16,291 bases of DNA from Candidatus Omnitrophota bacterium. GTDB lineage: Bacteria; Omnitrophota; Gorgyraeia; JAGLLT01. The position numbers and the translations under genes were made by a program. The stretch covers positions 1-16,291 of the forward strand of contig DAOVNW010000004.1 in NCBI GenBank assembly GCA_030630095.1, given 5' to 3'. Shown piece after piece: positions 1 to 7,141 of the stretch (positions within the stretch are counted from its first letter, which is position 1; each line of letters starts with the position of its first letter). The notes beneath the pieces were generated by a model, which was given only the letters and a program-made list of their open reading frames with translations, ran no database searches and was not told the DNA's origin.

Positions 1-164
1 GTCTTGCCGCAGCCGGACTCACCCACTAACCCGAGATTTTTACCTTTATACAAGGTCAAATCCAGTCCGTCAACGGCCCGTATAACATCCGCATCCTTCC
101 TGAACAGACCTCTACCCGCGAAGTAGTGTTTTTTTAAGCCCTTTGCCTCAACAATAACCTTCAT
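1..164 (-). CDS. oppF: Oligo/dipeptide ABC transporter ATP-binding protein, second ATPase (OppF/DppF-like), N-terminal part
   Basis: The first 54 codons of an ABC ATPase are visible; the rest lies beyond the left edge. The protein starts MKVIVEAKGLKKHY and reaches the Walker A motif GESGCGKT at the window end. A loop of about ten extra residues after the first strand (around GRGLFRKDADVIRAVDG) is typical of the F subunit of Opp/Dpp systems. In that family it is the second nucleotide-binding subunit, energising peptide uptake at the inner membrane. The ATG at 164-162 is preferred because GAGG (177-174) lies 9 nt upstream. An in-frame ATG at 188-186 has no ribosome binding site. It follows the oppD-like gene after a 227-nt spacer, unusually long for this operon. 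The Walker A DNA is nearly identical to that of oppD. Substrate specificity is not visible. Confidence 0.88.
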   Translation of the reverse strand, partial: MKVIVEAKGLKKHYFAGRGLFRKDADVIRAVDGLDLTLYKGKNLGLVGESGCGK

Positions 165-391
165 ATCTAAATTCCTCAAGGCGTTCATTCTGTTAGCGAA
201 AAGTTCAAACCGAAAAGCTTAAAACGATAATTCAAAACTTAAAACTTACTTCTTGCCTTTCAAAGTTAAAATATTTGAACCAAGTATATTAGCTATCTTT
301 TTAATCTCTTCTTTACTTATTTTGTTTTTTAAGTCTTTTTACTTTTACACTATAATTTTACACTTTTCGCTTTACGCTTTTAGCTTTTTAC
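165..391. repeat. A+T-rich spacer between the two transporter ATPase genes with inward-facing degenerate 7-8-mer repeats
   Basis: This spacer holds no convincing gene. Its left part (195-248, plus strand) is a run of units such as GCGAAAAGTT, CGAAAAGCTT, AAAACG and AAAACTT. Its right part (331-390, read on the minus strand) is a run of the same kind: AAAAGCG, TAAAGCG, AAAAGTG, TAAAAGT. The two arms face each other and share a perfect 10-bp inverted match, AGCGAAAAGT at 195-204 against ACTTTTCGCT at 362-371. The centre (about 250-330) contains a stop-to-stop minus-strand reading frame of 31 codons ending at 247-249 whose translation looks protein-like, but it has no good start codon. The arrangement resembles a small non-coding inverted-repeat element or decayed insertion, but no target duplication was identified. 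Confidence 0.5.
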
Positions 392-1345
392 TTATCCGCT
401 TTTTACACATCTGACAAAATGCCCCGGACTAATCTCTTTCAGTCCGGGTAAAGCCTCCCGGCACTCTGAAGAGGCCAAATCACAGCGAGGTGAAAATCTG
501 CATCCTTTCGGCAGATTATCCAGCTCGCATACGGCCCCTTTGAGGGTGGACAATCTTTTGTCTCTCTTGTCTATCTGTTTAATGGAAGATAACAGCCCCT
601 TTGTATATGGATGAAGCGGATTTTTAAAGAGATCCTCCGCGGCGGCGTACTCAACAATTTCACCGGCATACATCACCGCCACCCTGTCTGCCAGGCGGGC
701 GATTACGCCAAAGTCATGGCTGACTATCAAAACCGACATATTATACTCATTCTGCAGTTCATCCAACAGTTCGAGAATTCCCGCCTGTATGGTCACATCA
801 AGCGCCGTTGTCGGCTCATCGGCAATCAGAATATCCGGCCGGCAGGATATTGCCATAGCAATCATCACCCTCTGCCTCATCCCGCCGCTTAAATTATGCG
901 GGTATTCGTTAAAGCGGTTTTTGGGCCTGTCTATCTTTACCTTATTTAACAGTTCAATTGATAAGGCCTTTGCTTCCCCGTAATTTATATCTTTGTGGGC
1001 AAGTACAGCCTCTGTCATCTGCTCCCCGACACTCAAAACCGGATTTAGAGAGGTCATCGGCTCCTGAAAAATCATTGATATCTTGTTGCCTCTTATCTTT
1101 CTCAGCTCTTTGTTATCCATAGAGAAGATATCTCTACCCTTATATAAAACCTCGCCCGATACAATATTTCCCTCAGGCGGTATTAGCTTTAATAAAGAAA
1201 GACAGCACATACTCTTGCCGCAGCCGGACTCACCCACCAGACCAAGATTTCTGCCATGGTCAATGTCAAAGCTGACATCGTCACACGCCTTAACTGTACC
1301 GCGCTGAGTATAAAAATAGGTTTTTAAATTCCTGACCTTAAGCAT
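392..1345 (-). CDS. oppD: Oligo/dipeptide ABC transporter ATP-binding protein, first ATPase (OppD/DppD-like)
   Basis: 317 aa, usual length for OppD/DppD. Visible in order: Walker A GESGCGKS (38-45), Q-loop MIFQEP (Gln94), ABC signature LSGGMRQR (152-159), Walker B ILIADEP (Asp176, catalytic Glu177), H-loop His210. The C-terminal oligopeptide-type extension has NPLHPYT (242-248) and a cysteine-rich end (Cys282, 288, 295, 313), PKGCRFSPRC being characteristic. In some studied DppD/OppD proteins such cysteines hold an Fe-S cluster, so one is possible here. The protein hydrolyses ATP on the cytoplasmic face of the permease pair to drive peptide import. The start ATG is 2 nt after the stop of the upstream permease, indicating translational coupling. 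No strong Shine-Dalgarno is seen. The family is certain; the choice between Opp and Dpp is not. Confidence 0.96.
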   Translation of the reverse strand: MLKVRNLKTYFYTQRGTVKACDDVSFDIDHGRNLGLVGESGCGKSMCCLSLLKLIPPEGNIVSGEVLYKGRDIFSMDNKELRKIRGNKISMIFQEPMTSLNPVLSVGEQMTEAVLAHKDINYGEAKALSIELLNKVKIDRPKNRFNEYPHNLSGGMRQRVMIAMAISCRPDILIADEPTTALDVTIQAGILELLDELQNEYNMSVLIVSHDFGVIARLADRVAVMYAGEIVEYAAAEDLFKNPLHPYTKGLLSSIKQIDKRDKRLSTLKGAVCELDNLPKGCRFSPRCDLASSECREALPGLKEISPGHFVRCVKSG

Positions 1346-1347
1346 TT

Positions 1348-2193
1348 TTATTTTTGTCCGTATCCTTTAAGCCTCGGGTCAAGCAAATCCCTTAAGGCTT
1401 CTCCTAAAATGTTATAGCTTAAAACGGTAATCAGTATTGCCAGCCCCGGAAAGAGCATCAGCCACCAGGCGCTTTCAATGTAGTGCATACCCGAAGTTAG
1501 AATATTACCCCAGCTGGACATTGGAATCTGAACTCCCAGCCCTAAAAAACTAAGCGCCGACTCAATTAGTATGGCCCCGCCGACACCTAAGACCGCGCTG
1601 ACATAAACGGGTGACAGAGCATTGGGCAGTATATGCCTGAAAATTATCCTGAAGTCCGAAGCCCCCAAAGCCCTGGCCGCCTGCACATAGTCTCTCTCTT
1701 TTACGGAAAGGAATTCAGCCCTCACCAGCCTCGCCAGGCCGGTCCAGCCGGTTACTCCGATAACCACCATCACTGTAATAATGCTCGGCCCTAAAAAGGC
1801 CAGAAGCATCAATATTAAAAACAGTGTCGGAAAACACATAACTATTTCCACCACACGCATAATAAAAATGTCAACCCAGCCGCCGTAATAACCGGAAATC
1901 GCCCCCAAAATTACTCCTATTACGACGGAGATGATAACCGCCACAAATCCTACGCTCAAAGAAATCCTGGCGCCGTAGAGCATACGCGCAAAAACGTCGC
2001 GCCCCAGGTCATCCGTACCTAAAAGATGCTCTCTTGAGGGAGGCTGTAACTTTGCCTCGGGAGCAAGGTTTGTCTCATTCGGCGAATAAGCCGTAATAAA
2101 ATCGGCAAAGATTGCCGCGGCAAACATTGCAATAATGACACTCAATCCGACAAAAGCGTATCTTTTTCTCCAGTCCTTTTTCTTCTTATTCAT
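1348..2193 (-). CDS. oppC: Peptide ABC transporter permease, DppC/OppC family
   Basis: 281 aa inner-membrane permease. A basic N-terminus (MNKKKKDWRKR) precedes the first membrane segment (about 13-33). The family hallmark HLLGTDDLGRDVFARMLYGAR (56-76) follows, and then five more hydrophobic segments (about 78-100, 113-135, 137-157, 196-215, 242-264). The cytoplasmic EAA-type loop that contacts the ATPase is at 165-195 (DYVQAARALGASDFRIIFRHILPN). With the B permease it forms the translocation channel. The start is supported by AAGGA (2204-2200) 6 nt upstream of ATG. The start overlaps the stop of the upstream permease by 8 nt (ATGAATAA), a tight translational link. Confidence 0.96.
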   Translation of the reverse strand: MNKKKKDWRKRYAFVGLSVIIAMFAAAIFADFITAYSPNETNLAPEAKLQPPSREHLLGTDDLGRDVFARMLYGARISLSVGFVAVIISVVIGVILGAISGYYGGWVDIFIMRVVEIVMCFPTLFLILMLLAFLGPSIITVMVVIGVTGWTGLARLVRAEFLSVKERDYVQAARALGASDFRIIFRHILPNALSPVYVSAVLGVGGAILIESALSFLGLGVQIPMSSWGNILTSGMHYIESAWWLMLFPGLAILITVLSYNILGEALRDLLDPRLKGYGQK

Positions 2194-3157
2194 ATCTAAT
2201 CCTTGGATCTACTACGGCATACAAAATATCGGAGATTAAAATTCCGATTAACGTCAGAAAGACACTTATTATACCCACCCCCATAACCACCGGATAGTCG
2301 TACTGCAAAATTGCCGTATACATCAGCCTTCCCATGCCGGGCCAGGCAAATATCGTTTCAAAGATAAAGCTTCCGCCGATTAAAGCCGGCAAGGTCAGCC
2401 CCAGAATTGTTATTACCGGCAGGAGCGCGTTTTTTAAGGCATGATGATATATAATTTTATTTTCTTTTAATCCTTTAGCACGGGCAGTCCTGATATAGTC
2501 CTGCCTGATAACCTCCAGCATACTGTAACGCGTATAGCGTGAGATACCGGCCAAGCCGGTAAAAGCCAGGGTAAAAAGCGGTAAAATTAGATGCCATAAT
2601 AAATCCAGAATTCTACGCGGCAAAGAGTAATCCTGAGCATACCAGGGACTCATCCCTGAAATCGGAAGCCATTCCAGCTGAAAACCAAAAAACCTCATCA
2701 ATAGCAGTGCCAGCCAGAAGGTCGGCGTGGCAAAACCTATAAAAACTAAAAAGGTGGTAGCCTTATCAAAAAACGAGTTTTGTTTAACGGCTGACATTAC
2801 ACCAATAGGCAGAGCAAGTGAAAAAATAAGGATAAGCGCCGAAATTTGCAGGATAAGTGTAGCCGGCAGGCGCTCCTTTATCTTTTCTATCACCGGTCGG
2901 TCATCAATGAATGAATCTCCAAAGTCCAGGGTTACTATTCTTTTAAGCCACCCTCCATACTGAATAATAACCGGCTTATCCAGGCCGTAAAGCTCCTTTA
3001 GATGCGCCCTCGCCGAACCCGAGACTTCAGGATTAAGCCCGTAGCGCATACTTGCCGGATCACCCGGAGTAAGATGCATAGCCAAAAGTGTAATCAGGGA
3101 GATACCTATAAGCATCGGGGGTATCAAAAGCAATCTTTTAGTTATATATCTAAGCAT
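2186..3157 (-). CDS. oppB: Peptide ABC transporter permease, DppB/OppB family
   Basis: 323 aa with the DppB/OppB layout: an N-terminal membrane segment at about 9-27, the periplasmic HLTPGDPA motif (28-35), five further segments (about 101-123, 134-156, 187-207, 244-266, 290-312) and the EAA coupling loop at 219-246 (DYIRTARAKGLKENKI then HALKNALLP). The terminal VVDPRIRY is standard for the family. It pairs with the C permease. A good AAGGAA lies 5-6 nt upstream of the ATG and overlaps the end of the binding-protein gene, whose stop is only 9 nt away. Nothing is truncated. The transported peptide or oligosaccharide cannot be told from sequence. Confidence 0.96.
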   Translation of the reverse strand: MLRYITKRLLLIPPMLIGISLITLLAMHLTPGDPASMRYGLNPEVSGSARAHLKELYGLDKPVIIQYGGWLKRIVTLDFGDSFIDDRPVIEKIKERLPATLILQISALILIFSLALPIGVMSAVKQNSFFDKATTFLVFIGFATPTFWLALLLMRFFGFQLEWLPISGMSPWYAQDYSLPRRILDLLWHLILPLFTLAFTGLAGISRYTRYSMLEVIRQDYIRTARAKGLKENKIIYHHALKNALLPVITILGLTLPALIGGSFIFETIFAWPGMGRLMYTAILQYDYPVVMGVGIISVFLTLIGILISDILYAVVDPRIRYE

Positions 3158-3166
3158 ATCTTCCTT

Positions 3167-4810
3167 TTAACGGGTATACCTTTGTTCAATTTCGGGAACA
3201 TACCATTTAATAAAGTTGTAACTGATACCTGCCGGCGCGGGCTCTATGCCTTTAAATCTTTTTGAAACCGCGGGCAGGGCATAGGGAAAATATAAAAAGG
3301 TGTAGGGCTGTTCTTCAGCCACTATCTCGTGAATCTTATGGTATATCCTCTGCCTTTCATCTTGATTATAAGTCTCTCTCCCCTCCTCAATCAGAGAGTC
3401 AACCTCATTATTCCGGTAGCTGATAAAATTAAGCCCCCCGTCTTTCATTGAGTCTGAATGCCAGACATTATAGTTATCCGGGTCTATGGGCATAGTCCAG
3501 CCTAAAATCAGAGCCTGAAAGTTCCTTTTATCTACAAACTCGGTTATAAAAGCCGCCCAGGCAATAGCCTGTATCTCAACTTCAACCCCTATCTCCCGCC
3601 AATTCTGCTGGATAATGGTAGCCACATCTTCCCGTTGTTTATTACCCTGGTTAGTAATCAATTTAAAAGAAAACTTTAGCCCATCTTTTTCCAAAATACC
3701 GTCGTCATTCCTATCAATCCAGCCGGCTTCCTTCAGCAGTTCCTTTGCTTTTTGGGGACTATATAGATACTTCTTAACCTCTTCATTATAGGCATAGGTA
3801 CCTTTTATAAAGGGGCCGGTGCACTCCTCTCCCATCCCCATTAAAACACCGTCTATTATAGCTTTCCTGTCTACCGCGTATGATAAGGCCTGTCTGACCT
3901 TTTTATCCTTAAATAAGGGGTCTTTGAGATTATAGCCGATGTAGGTATAGGAACGGCTTAAATATTTATACTTAACAAATCGCTCCTTAAACTTTTTTGT
4001 GTCTGTGCGGTACTTATATTGGTATGGCGTAAGGCCCATAGAGTCTATGCCTCCTGTAATCAGCTCTAAAAACTGAACTGCCTGATTAGGAATAACACGC
4101 TCAACATATTTATCAATGAAAGGCCGGCCTTCAAAATAATCGTAAAAGGAGTCTAATATTATATGCTGGTCCGTTTTCCACTCTTTTAATTTATAGGGGC
4201 CTGTACCGACGGGGTCTCTGGCAAAATCACAATTTTTAAGGTCTATATCTTTCAAAAGATGTTTGGGCATAATAGCAGTACCCAGTTTCAGCAGAGCCGG
4301 GGCATAAGGCTTCTTGTACTTAAATTGGACGGTATATTTATCAACAACTTTAATCTCCTCTATATCCTGAAAGTTCGCGGCATACGGAGCCGCGTTTCGC
4401 GGATCAAGGATAAGGTCAAAGGTAAACTTAACATCGTCGGCAGTAAACTCAACGCCATCCTGCCATAAGACGTTTTTCCTTAAATGAAAAGTTATAGTCA
4501 GCTTATCATCTGAAACGTCATAACTTTCTGCCAGGTCACCGGTGATATTTAAGTCTTTGTCTACCTTAGTGAGGCCGTTAAAAACCATCGAGTTAATATT
4601 GCCCGAAGTGCTGTCTGTAGCTAAAAAAGGAATAAGGGTTATGGCGTCGGAGATAGAGCCGGATACATAGGCATCTCCGTAAACGGGTGCCTCCTGGGCG
4701 CCGGTTGGGGGGGCGCTAAAAAATAAAAAAGACACTGCTGTGATAAGCAGTGCCTTTGTTTTAATTAATCTATTAAGATAAACAGACGCTTTACTTCTGA
4801 CTCGGTTCAT
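3167..4810 (-). CDS. oppA: Periplasmic peptide-binding protein, SBP family 5 (OppA/DppA-like)
   Basis: 547 aa solute-binding protein. The signal peptide has a long basic n-region (1-19), a hydrophobic core (20-32) and a likely signal peptidase I site after Ala38 (Thr-Gly-Ala|Gln). There is no lipobox cysteine, so a soluble periplasmic protein is predicted, as in diderms. Family 5 features include VFNGLTKVDKDLNITGDLAESY (75-96), the 'VLWQDGVEFTADDVKFTF' type segment, KVRQALSYAVDRKAII (about 303-318), and HSDSMKDGGLNFISYRNNEVD near the end. It delivers peptides to the OppBC permease. The start overlaps the 3' end of secG by 20 nt and lacks a strong Shine-Dalgarno, so coupling to secG translation is likely. 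No later ATG gives a usable signal peptide. A terminator-like hairpin and a seven-C run lie in the signal-peptide codons. Ligand unknown. Confidence 0.94.
   Translation of the reverse strand: MNRVRSKASVYLNRLIKTKALLITAVSFLFFSAPPTGAQEAPVYGDAYVSGSISDAITLIPFLATDSTSGNINSMVFNGLTKVDKDLNITGDLAESYDVSDDKLTITFHLRKNVLWQDGVEFTADDVKFTFDLILDPRNAAPYAANFQDIEEIKVVDKYTVQFKYKKPYAPALLKLGTAIMPKHLLKDIDLKNCDFARDPVGTGPYKLKEWKTDQHIILDSFYDYFEGRPFIDKYVERVIPNQAVQFLELITGGIDSMGLTPYQYKYRTDTKKFKERFVKYKYLSRSYTYIGYNLKDPLFKDKKVRQALSYAVDRKAIIDGVLMGMGEECTGPFIKGTYAYNEEVKKYLYSPQKAKELLKEAGWIDRNDDGILEKDGLKFSFKLITNQGNKQREDVATIIQQNWREIGVEVEIQAIAWAAFITEFVDKRNFQALILGWTMPIDPDNYNVWHSDSMKDGGLNFISYRNNEVDSLIEEGRETYNQDERQRIYHKIHEIVAEEQPYTFLYFPYALPAVSKRFKGIEPAPAGISYNFIKWYVPEIEQRYTR
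4718..4756 (-). terminator. Terminator-like hairpin with U-tract inside the oppA signal-peptide codons
   Basis: On the minus strand an 11-bp stem (one G-U pair) is formed by AAGGCACTGCT (4756-4746) and AGCAGTGTCTT (4739-4729) around a 6-nt loop. The T-tract TTTTTTATTTTTT (4730-4718) begins at the stem base. This is the textbook form of an intrinsic terminator, but it lies within codons 18-31 of the binding-protein gene. It could end part of the gap-to-secG transcripts or attenuate the transporter genes depending on ribosome position. The hairpin and T-run are seen in the sequence; the function is inferred. Confidence 0.5.
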
Positions 4811-5120
4811 CTTGAGAAGGTTCAGGTTCAGCTGCCTGTATTTTCTGAGACTCTTCAGTCACAATACTTTTATTTTCAAGCAGTGACTTGCTACTGCCGG
4901 CAGTCAAAATTGTTAGAGTTATACAGATAACGAAAAAAACAGCGGCCATTACTCCGGTAGCCTTAATTAAAAAGCTATTTGCCTTTGAACCCAGGATTGA
5001 TTCGGCAGCTCCCCCGCCAAAAGTCTCAGAAAGCCCCTTCCCCTCACCCGGCTGTAATAAAACCAAGGCAATCAAAATAAGGCTAACAACAACGTGTACT
5101 ATTATAAGAACTGTAAACAT
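4791..5120 (-). CDS. secG: Preprotein translocase subunit SecG
   Basis: 109 aa from the ATG at 5120, which is preferred over an upstream in-frame start at 5144 because AGGAGG (5130-5125) sits 4 nt before it and family members begin right at the first membrane segment. Two hydrophobic segments (about 2-23 and 52-76) flank the cytoplasmic SecG signature LLQPGEGKGLSETFGGGA. The C-terminal tail (about 87-109) is rich in Glu, Gln, Ser and Pro. SecG is the small accessory subunit of the SecYEG channel. A position just after tpiA is common in bacteria. Here the gene also overlaps the start of a secreted peptide-binding protein gene. A large palindrome precedes its ribosome binding site and may control it. 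Confidence 0.95.
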   Translation of the reverse strand: MFTVLIIVHVVVSLILIALVLLQPGEGKGLSETFGGGAAESILGSKANSFLIKATGVMAAVFFVICITLTILTAGSSKSLLENKSIVTEESQKIQAAEPEPSQDEPSQK

Positions 5121-5132
5121 CTTACCTCCTCT

Positions 5133-5169
5133 AAGTTGACACATAAGGTTGAACCTTATGTGTAAACTT
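5133..5169 (-). promoter_or_regulatory. Near-perfect 37-nt palindrome in the tpiA-secG gap
   Basis: The core is ACACATAAGGTT (5139-5150), a single G, then AACCTTATGTGT (5152-5163), giving 12-bp perfect arms. Outside one mismatch the symmetry continues for 5 more bp (AAGTT / AACTT). In the minus-strand mRNA it would fold into a hairpin ending 2 nt before the secG Shine-Dalgarno and starting at the tpiA stop codon. No U-run follows, so it is not a normal intrinsic terminator. It may be an mRNA processing or stability hairpin, a translational control of secG, or a DNA operator. Confidence 0.55.
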
Positions 5170-5942
5170 TAGATATTAGGGGTCGCATTGGATTTTTTTA
5201 CTATCTCACAAAAAGAGTCGGCCTCCAGACTTGCCCCTCCTATCAAGCCGCCATCAATGTCGGGCTCCTTTATCAACTCTTCAATATTGGCGGGTTTAAC
5301 ACTACCGCCGTAGAGGATACGAATACCCTGGGATACATCAACGCCATATTTATCCTTCAATAAACCCCTGATAAACAGATGAACCTCCTGAGCCTGTTGG
5401 CTGGTAGCCGTCTTTCCGGTTCCTATAGCCCAGACAGGTTCATAGGCAATCACAAGCTTCGCGCTATCCGTTAAATCAATGTCAATCAGACCGGCCTCAA
5501 GCTGGCCGCGAACTACATCAGAAGTCTTATCAGCCTCCCGCTCTTCTAATTTTTCACCGACACACAGTATCGGTATCAGTCTGTCGGAGATGGCCGTTTT
5601 TACCTTCTTATTTATCTCCTCATCCAACTCACCAAAGACATGCCTTCTTTCCGAATGCCCCAGAATAACATATTTACAGCCGACATCCTTAAGCATAGAC
5701 CCTGATATCTCGCCGGTATAAGCGCCTTTTTCTTCAAAGTGCATATTCTGGCCGCCCAGCTCTATCATTGAACTGCCTAATACATCCTGTACCGCGACTA
5801 AAGCTGTAAACGGCGGACAAACCAGAATATCAAGCCCGTCTACATCAAAAAGCTCGCGTTTTATTTCCGCCGCCAACTGGATAGCCTCAGTGGCCGTCTT
5901 ATTCATTTTCCAGTTACCCGCGATAAGTAAGCGTCTCGGCAT
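5169..5942 (-). CDS. tpiA: Triosephosphate isomerase
   Basis: 257 aa, the usual length. It interconverts dihydroxyacetone phosphate and glyceraldehyde 3-phosphate in the cytoplasm. Catalytic residues are visible: Lys12 in GNWKMN, His96 in ILGHSERR, and Glu168 in AYEPVWAIGTGKTA, which also contains loop 6. The phosphate-binding YGGSVKPAN (211-219) and GGLIGGASL (231-239) are intact. It starts 11 nt after pgk; the AAGGA ribosome binding site overlaps the pgk stop codon, so the two are co-translated. Third gene of the gap-pgk-tpiA glycolytic run. No anomalies. Confidence 0.98.
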   Translation of the reverse strand: MPRRLLIAGNWKMNKTATEAIQLAAEIKRELFDVDGLDILVCPPFTALVAVQDVLGSSMIELGGQNMHFEEKGAYTGEISGSMLKDVGCKYVILGHSERRHVFGELDEEINKKVKTAISDRLIPILCVGEKLEEREADKTSDVVRGQLEAGLIDIDLTDSAKLVIAYEPVWAIGTGKTATSQQAQEVHLFIRGLLKDKYGVDVSQGIRILYGGSVKPANIEELIKEPDIDGGLIGGASLEADSFCEIVKKSNATPNI

Positions 5943-5953
5943 AGTTAATATCC

Positions 5954-7141
5954 TTATTTTGATGTTAGGGCAGCTATACCCGGAAGCTCTTTGCCTTCCA
6001 GGAGCTCCAGTGAAGCGCCGCCGCCGGTTGAAATATGAGTCATCTTATCAGCTAAATTAAGTTGGTTAATCGCGCTTGCCGTATCTCCGCCGCCGATAAC
6101 CGTAACGGCATCTAATGTAGCGATATAATTGGCTATTTCATTGGTGCCCTTGGCAAAAGGTTCAATTTCAAATATACCCACAGGCCCGTTCCAGACAATC
6201 AACTTGGCCGTTGAAAGGCACTCTTTAAAGGCTTCTATGCTCTTGGGGCCTATATCTACGCCCATCCAGCCGGCGTCGATTGCTAAACCCTCAGTAGTTT
6301 TGATATTAGCGTCTTTATCTATTTTATCAGCGATAATGTGATCCAGAGGAAGAACAATTTTAACCCCTTTTTCTTCGGCTTTAACTAAAATAGTCTTGGC
6401 TATATCGAGCTTATCTTCCTCTAAGATAGAATTTCCTATCTCTATACCTTGAGCTTTTAAGAAAGTATAAGCCATGCCGCCGCCGACTAAGATACTATCT
6501 ACTTTATCCAGCAGGTTTTCAATAACACCTATCTTATCGCTTACTTTCGCGCCCCCTAAAATAGAAACATACGGTTTCTCGGGGTTGGTTACGGCTTTGC
6601 CTAAGAAGTCTATTTCTTTCTCTAAAAGAAAACCGGCTAAAGCGGGCAGGTAATTAGCTATGCCCACTACAGAGGCGTGAGCTCTATGAGAAGTTCCAAA
6701 GGCATCATTAACAAAGACATCAGCCAGGCCGGCTAATTCTTTGGCAAAGGCCTCATCATTCTTCTTCTCTTGAGGATGAAAACGAAGATTCTCCAAGAGA
6801 ATAACTTCATCATCCCCCTGCTCACTTACTCTTTTCTTTACTTCTTCTCCAACGCAGTCATTAAGTTTAATTACTTTTTTACCGTCTAAAAGCTCGCCTA
6901 AGCGCTTGGCCACCGGGTCCATTCTTAATGAATCTTTTACTTCACCTTTAGGCCGGCCTAAATGAGAAGCCAGTATTAATTTGGCTCCCTGGCCCAGAAT
7001 ATAGTTAATCGTGGGTAAGGCCGCTTTTATACGGGTATCGTCGGTTATATTGCTATTTTCATCTAAGGGCACGTTAAAGTCCGCCCTCATGAAAACCTTT
7101 TTACCTTTTAAGTCGTAATCTTTCACACTCAGTTTATCCAA
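5954..7141 (-). CDS. pgk: Phosphoglycerate kinase
   Basis: 395 aa, full length. It transfers phosphate between 1,3-bisphosphoglycerate and ADP. N-domain substrate residues lie in MRADFNVPLD (18-27, Asp21 and Asn23), TRIKA (Arg37), ASHLGRPKG (58-66) and ENLRF (Arg120). C-domain nucleotide motifs are ILGGAKVSDKIGV (194-206), WNGPVGIFE (317-325), GGGDT (350-354) and STGGGASLELL (371-381). The start codon is TTG at 7141, supported by AGGAG 6 nt upstream; it overlaps the gap stop by 8 nt. A GTG six codons in lacks its own site, and the first ATG is within the fold. The TTG start may damp expression relative to gap. Confidence 0.97.
   Translation of the reverse strand: MDKLSVKDYDLKGKKVFMRADFNVPLDENSNITDDTRIKAALPTINYILGQGAKLILASHLGRPKGEVKDSLRMDPVAKRLGELLDGKKVIKLNDCVGEEVKKRVSEQGDDEVILLENLRFHPQEKKNDEAFAKELAGLADVFVNDAFGTSHRAHASVVGIANYLPALAGFLLEKEIDFLGKAVTNPEKPYVSILGGAKVSDKIGVIENLLDKVDSILVGGGMAYTFLKAQGIEIGNSILEEDKLDIAKTILVKAEEKGVKIVLPLDHIIADKIDKDANIKTTEGLAIDAGWMGVDIGPKSIEAFKECLSTAKLIVWNGPVGIFEIEPFAKGTNEIANYIATLDAVTVIGGGDTASAINQLNLADKMTHISTGGGASLELLEGKELPGIAALTSK

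Noticed and set aside
165..391. CRISPR array or exact tandem repeat
   Set aside because: Units are only 7-8 bases, imperfect, and without spacers.
611..983. Plus-strand open frames opposite the oppD-like gene
   Set aside because: They lie antisense to a well-conserved ATPase, have no recognisable domain and no ribosome binding site.
4791..5144. secG start at 5144
   Set aside because: It would add eight residues coded within the palindrome; the AGGAGG site belongs to the ATG at 5120.
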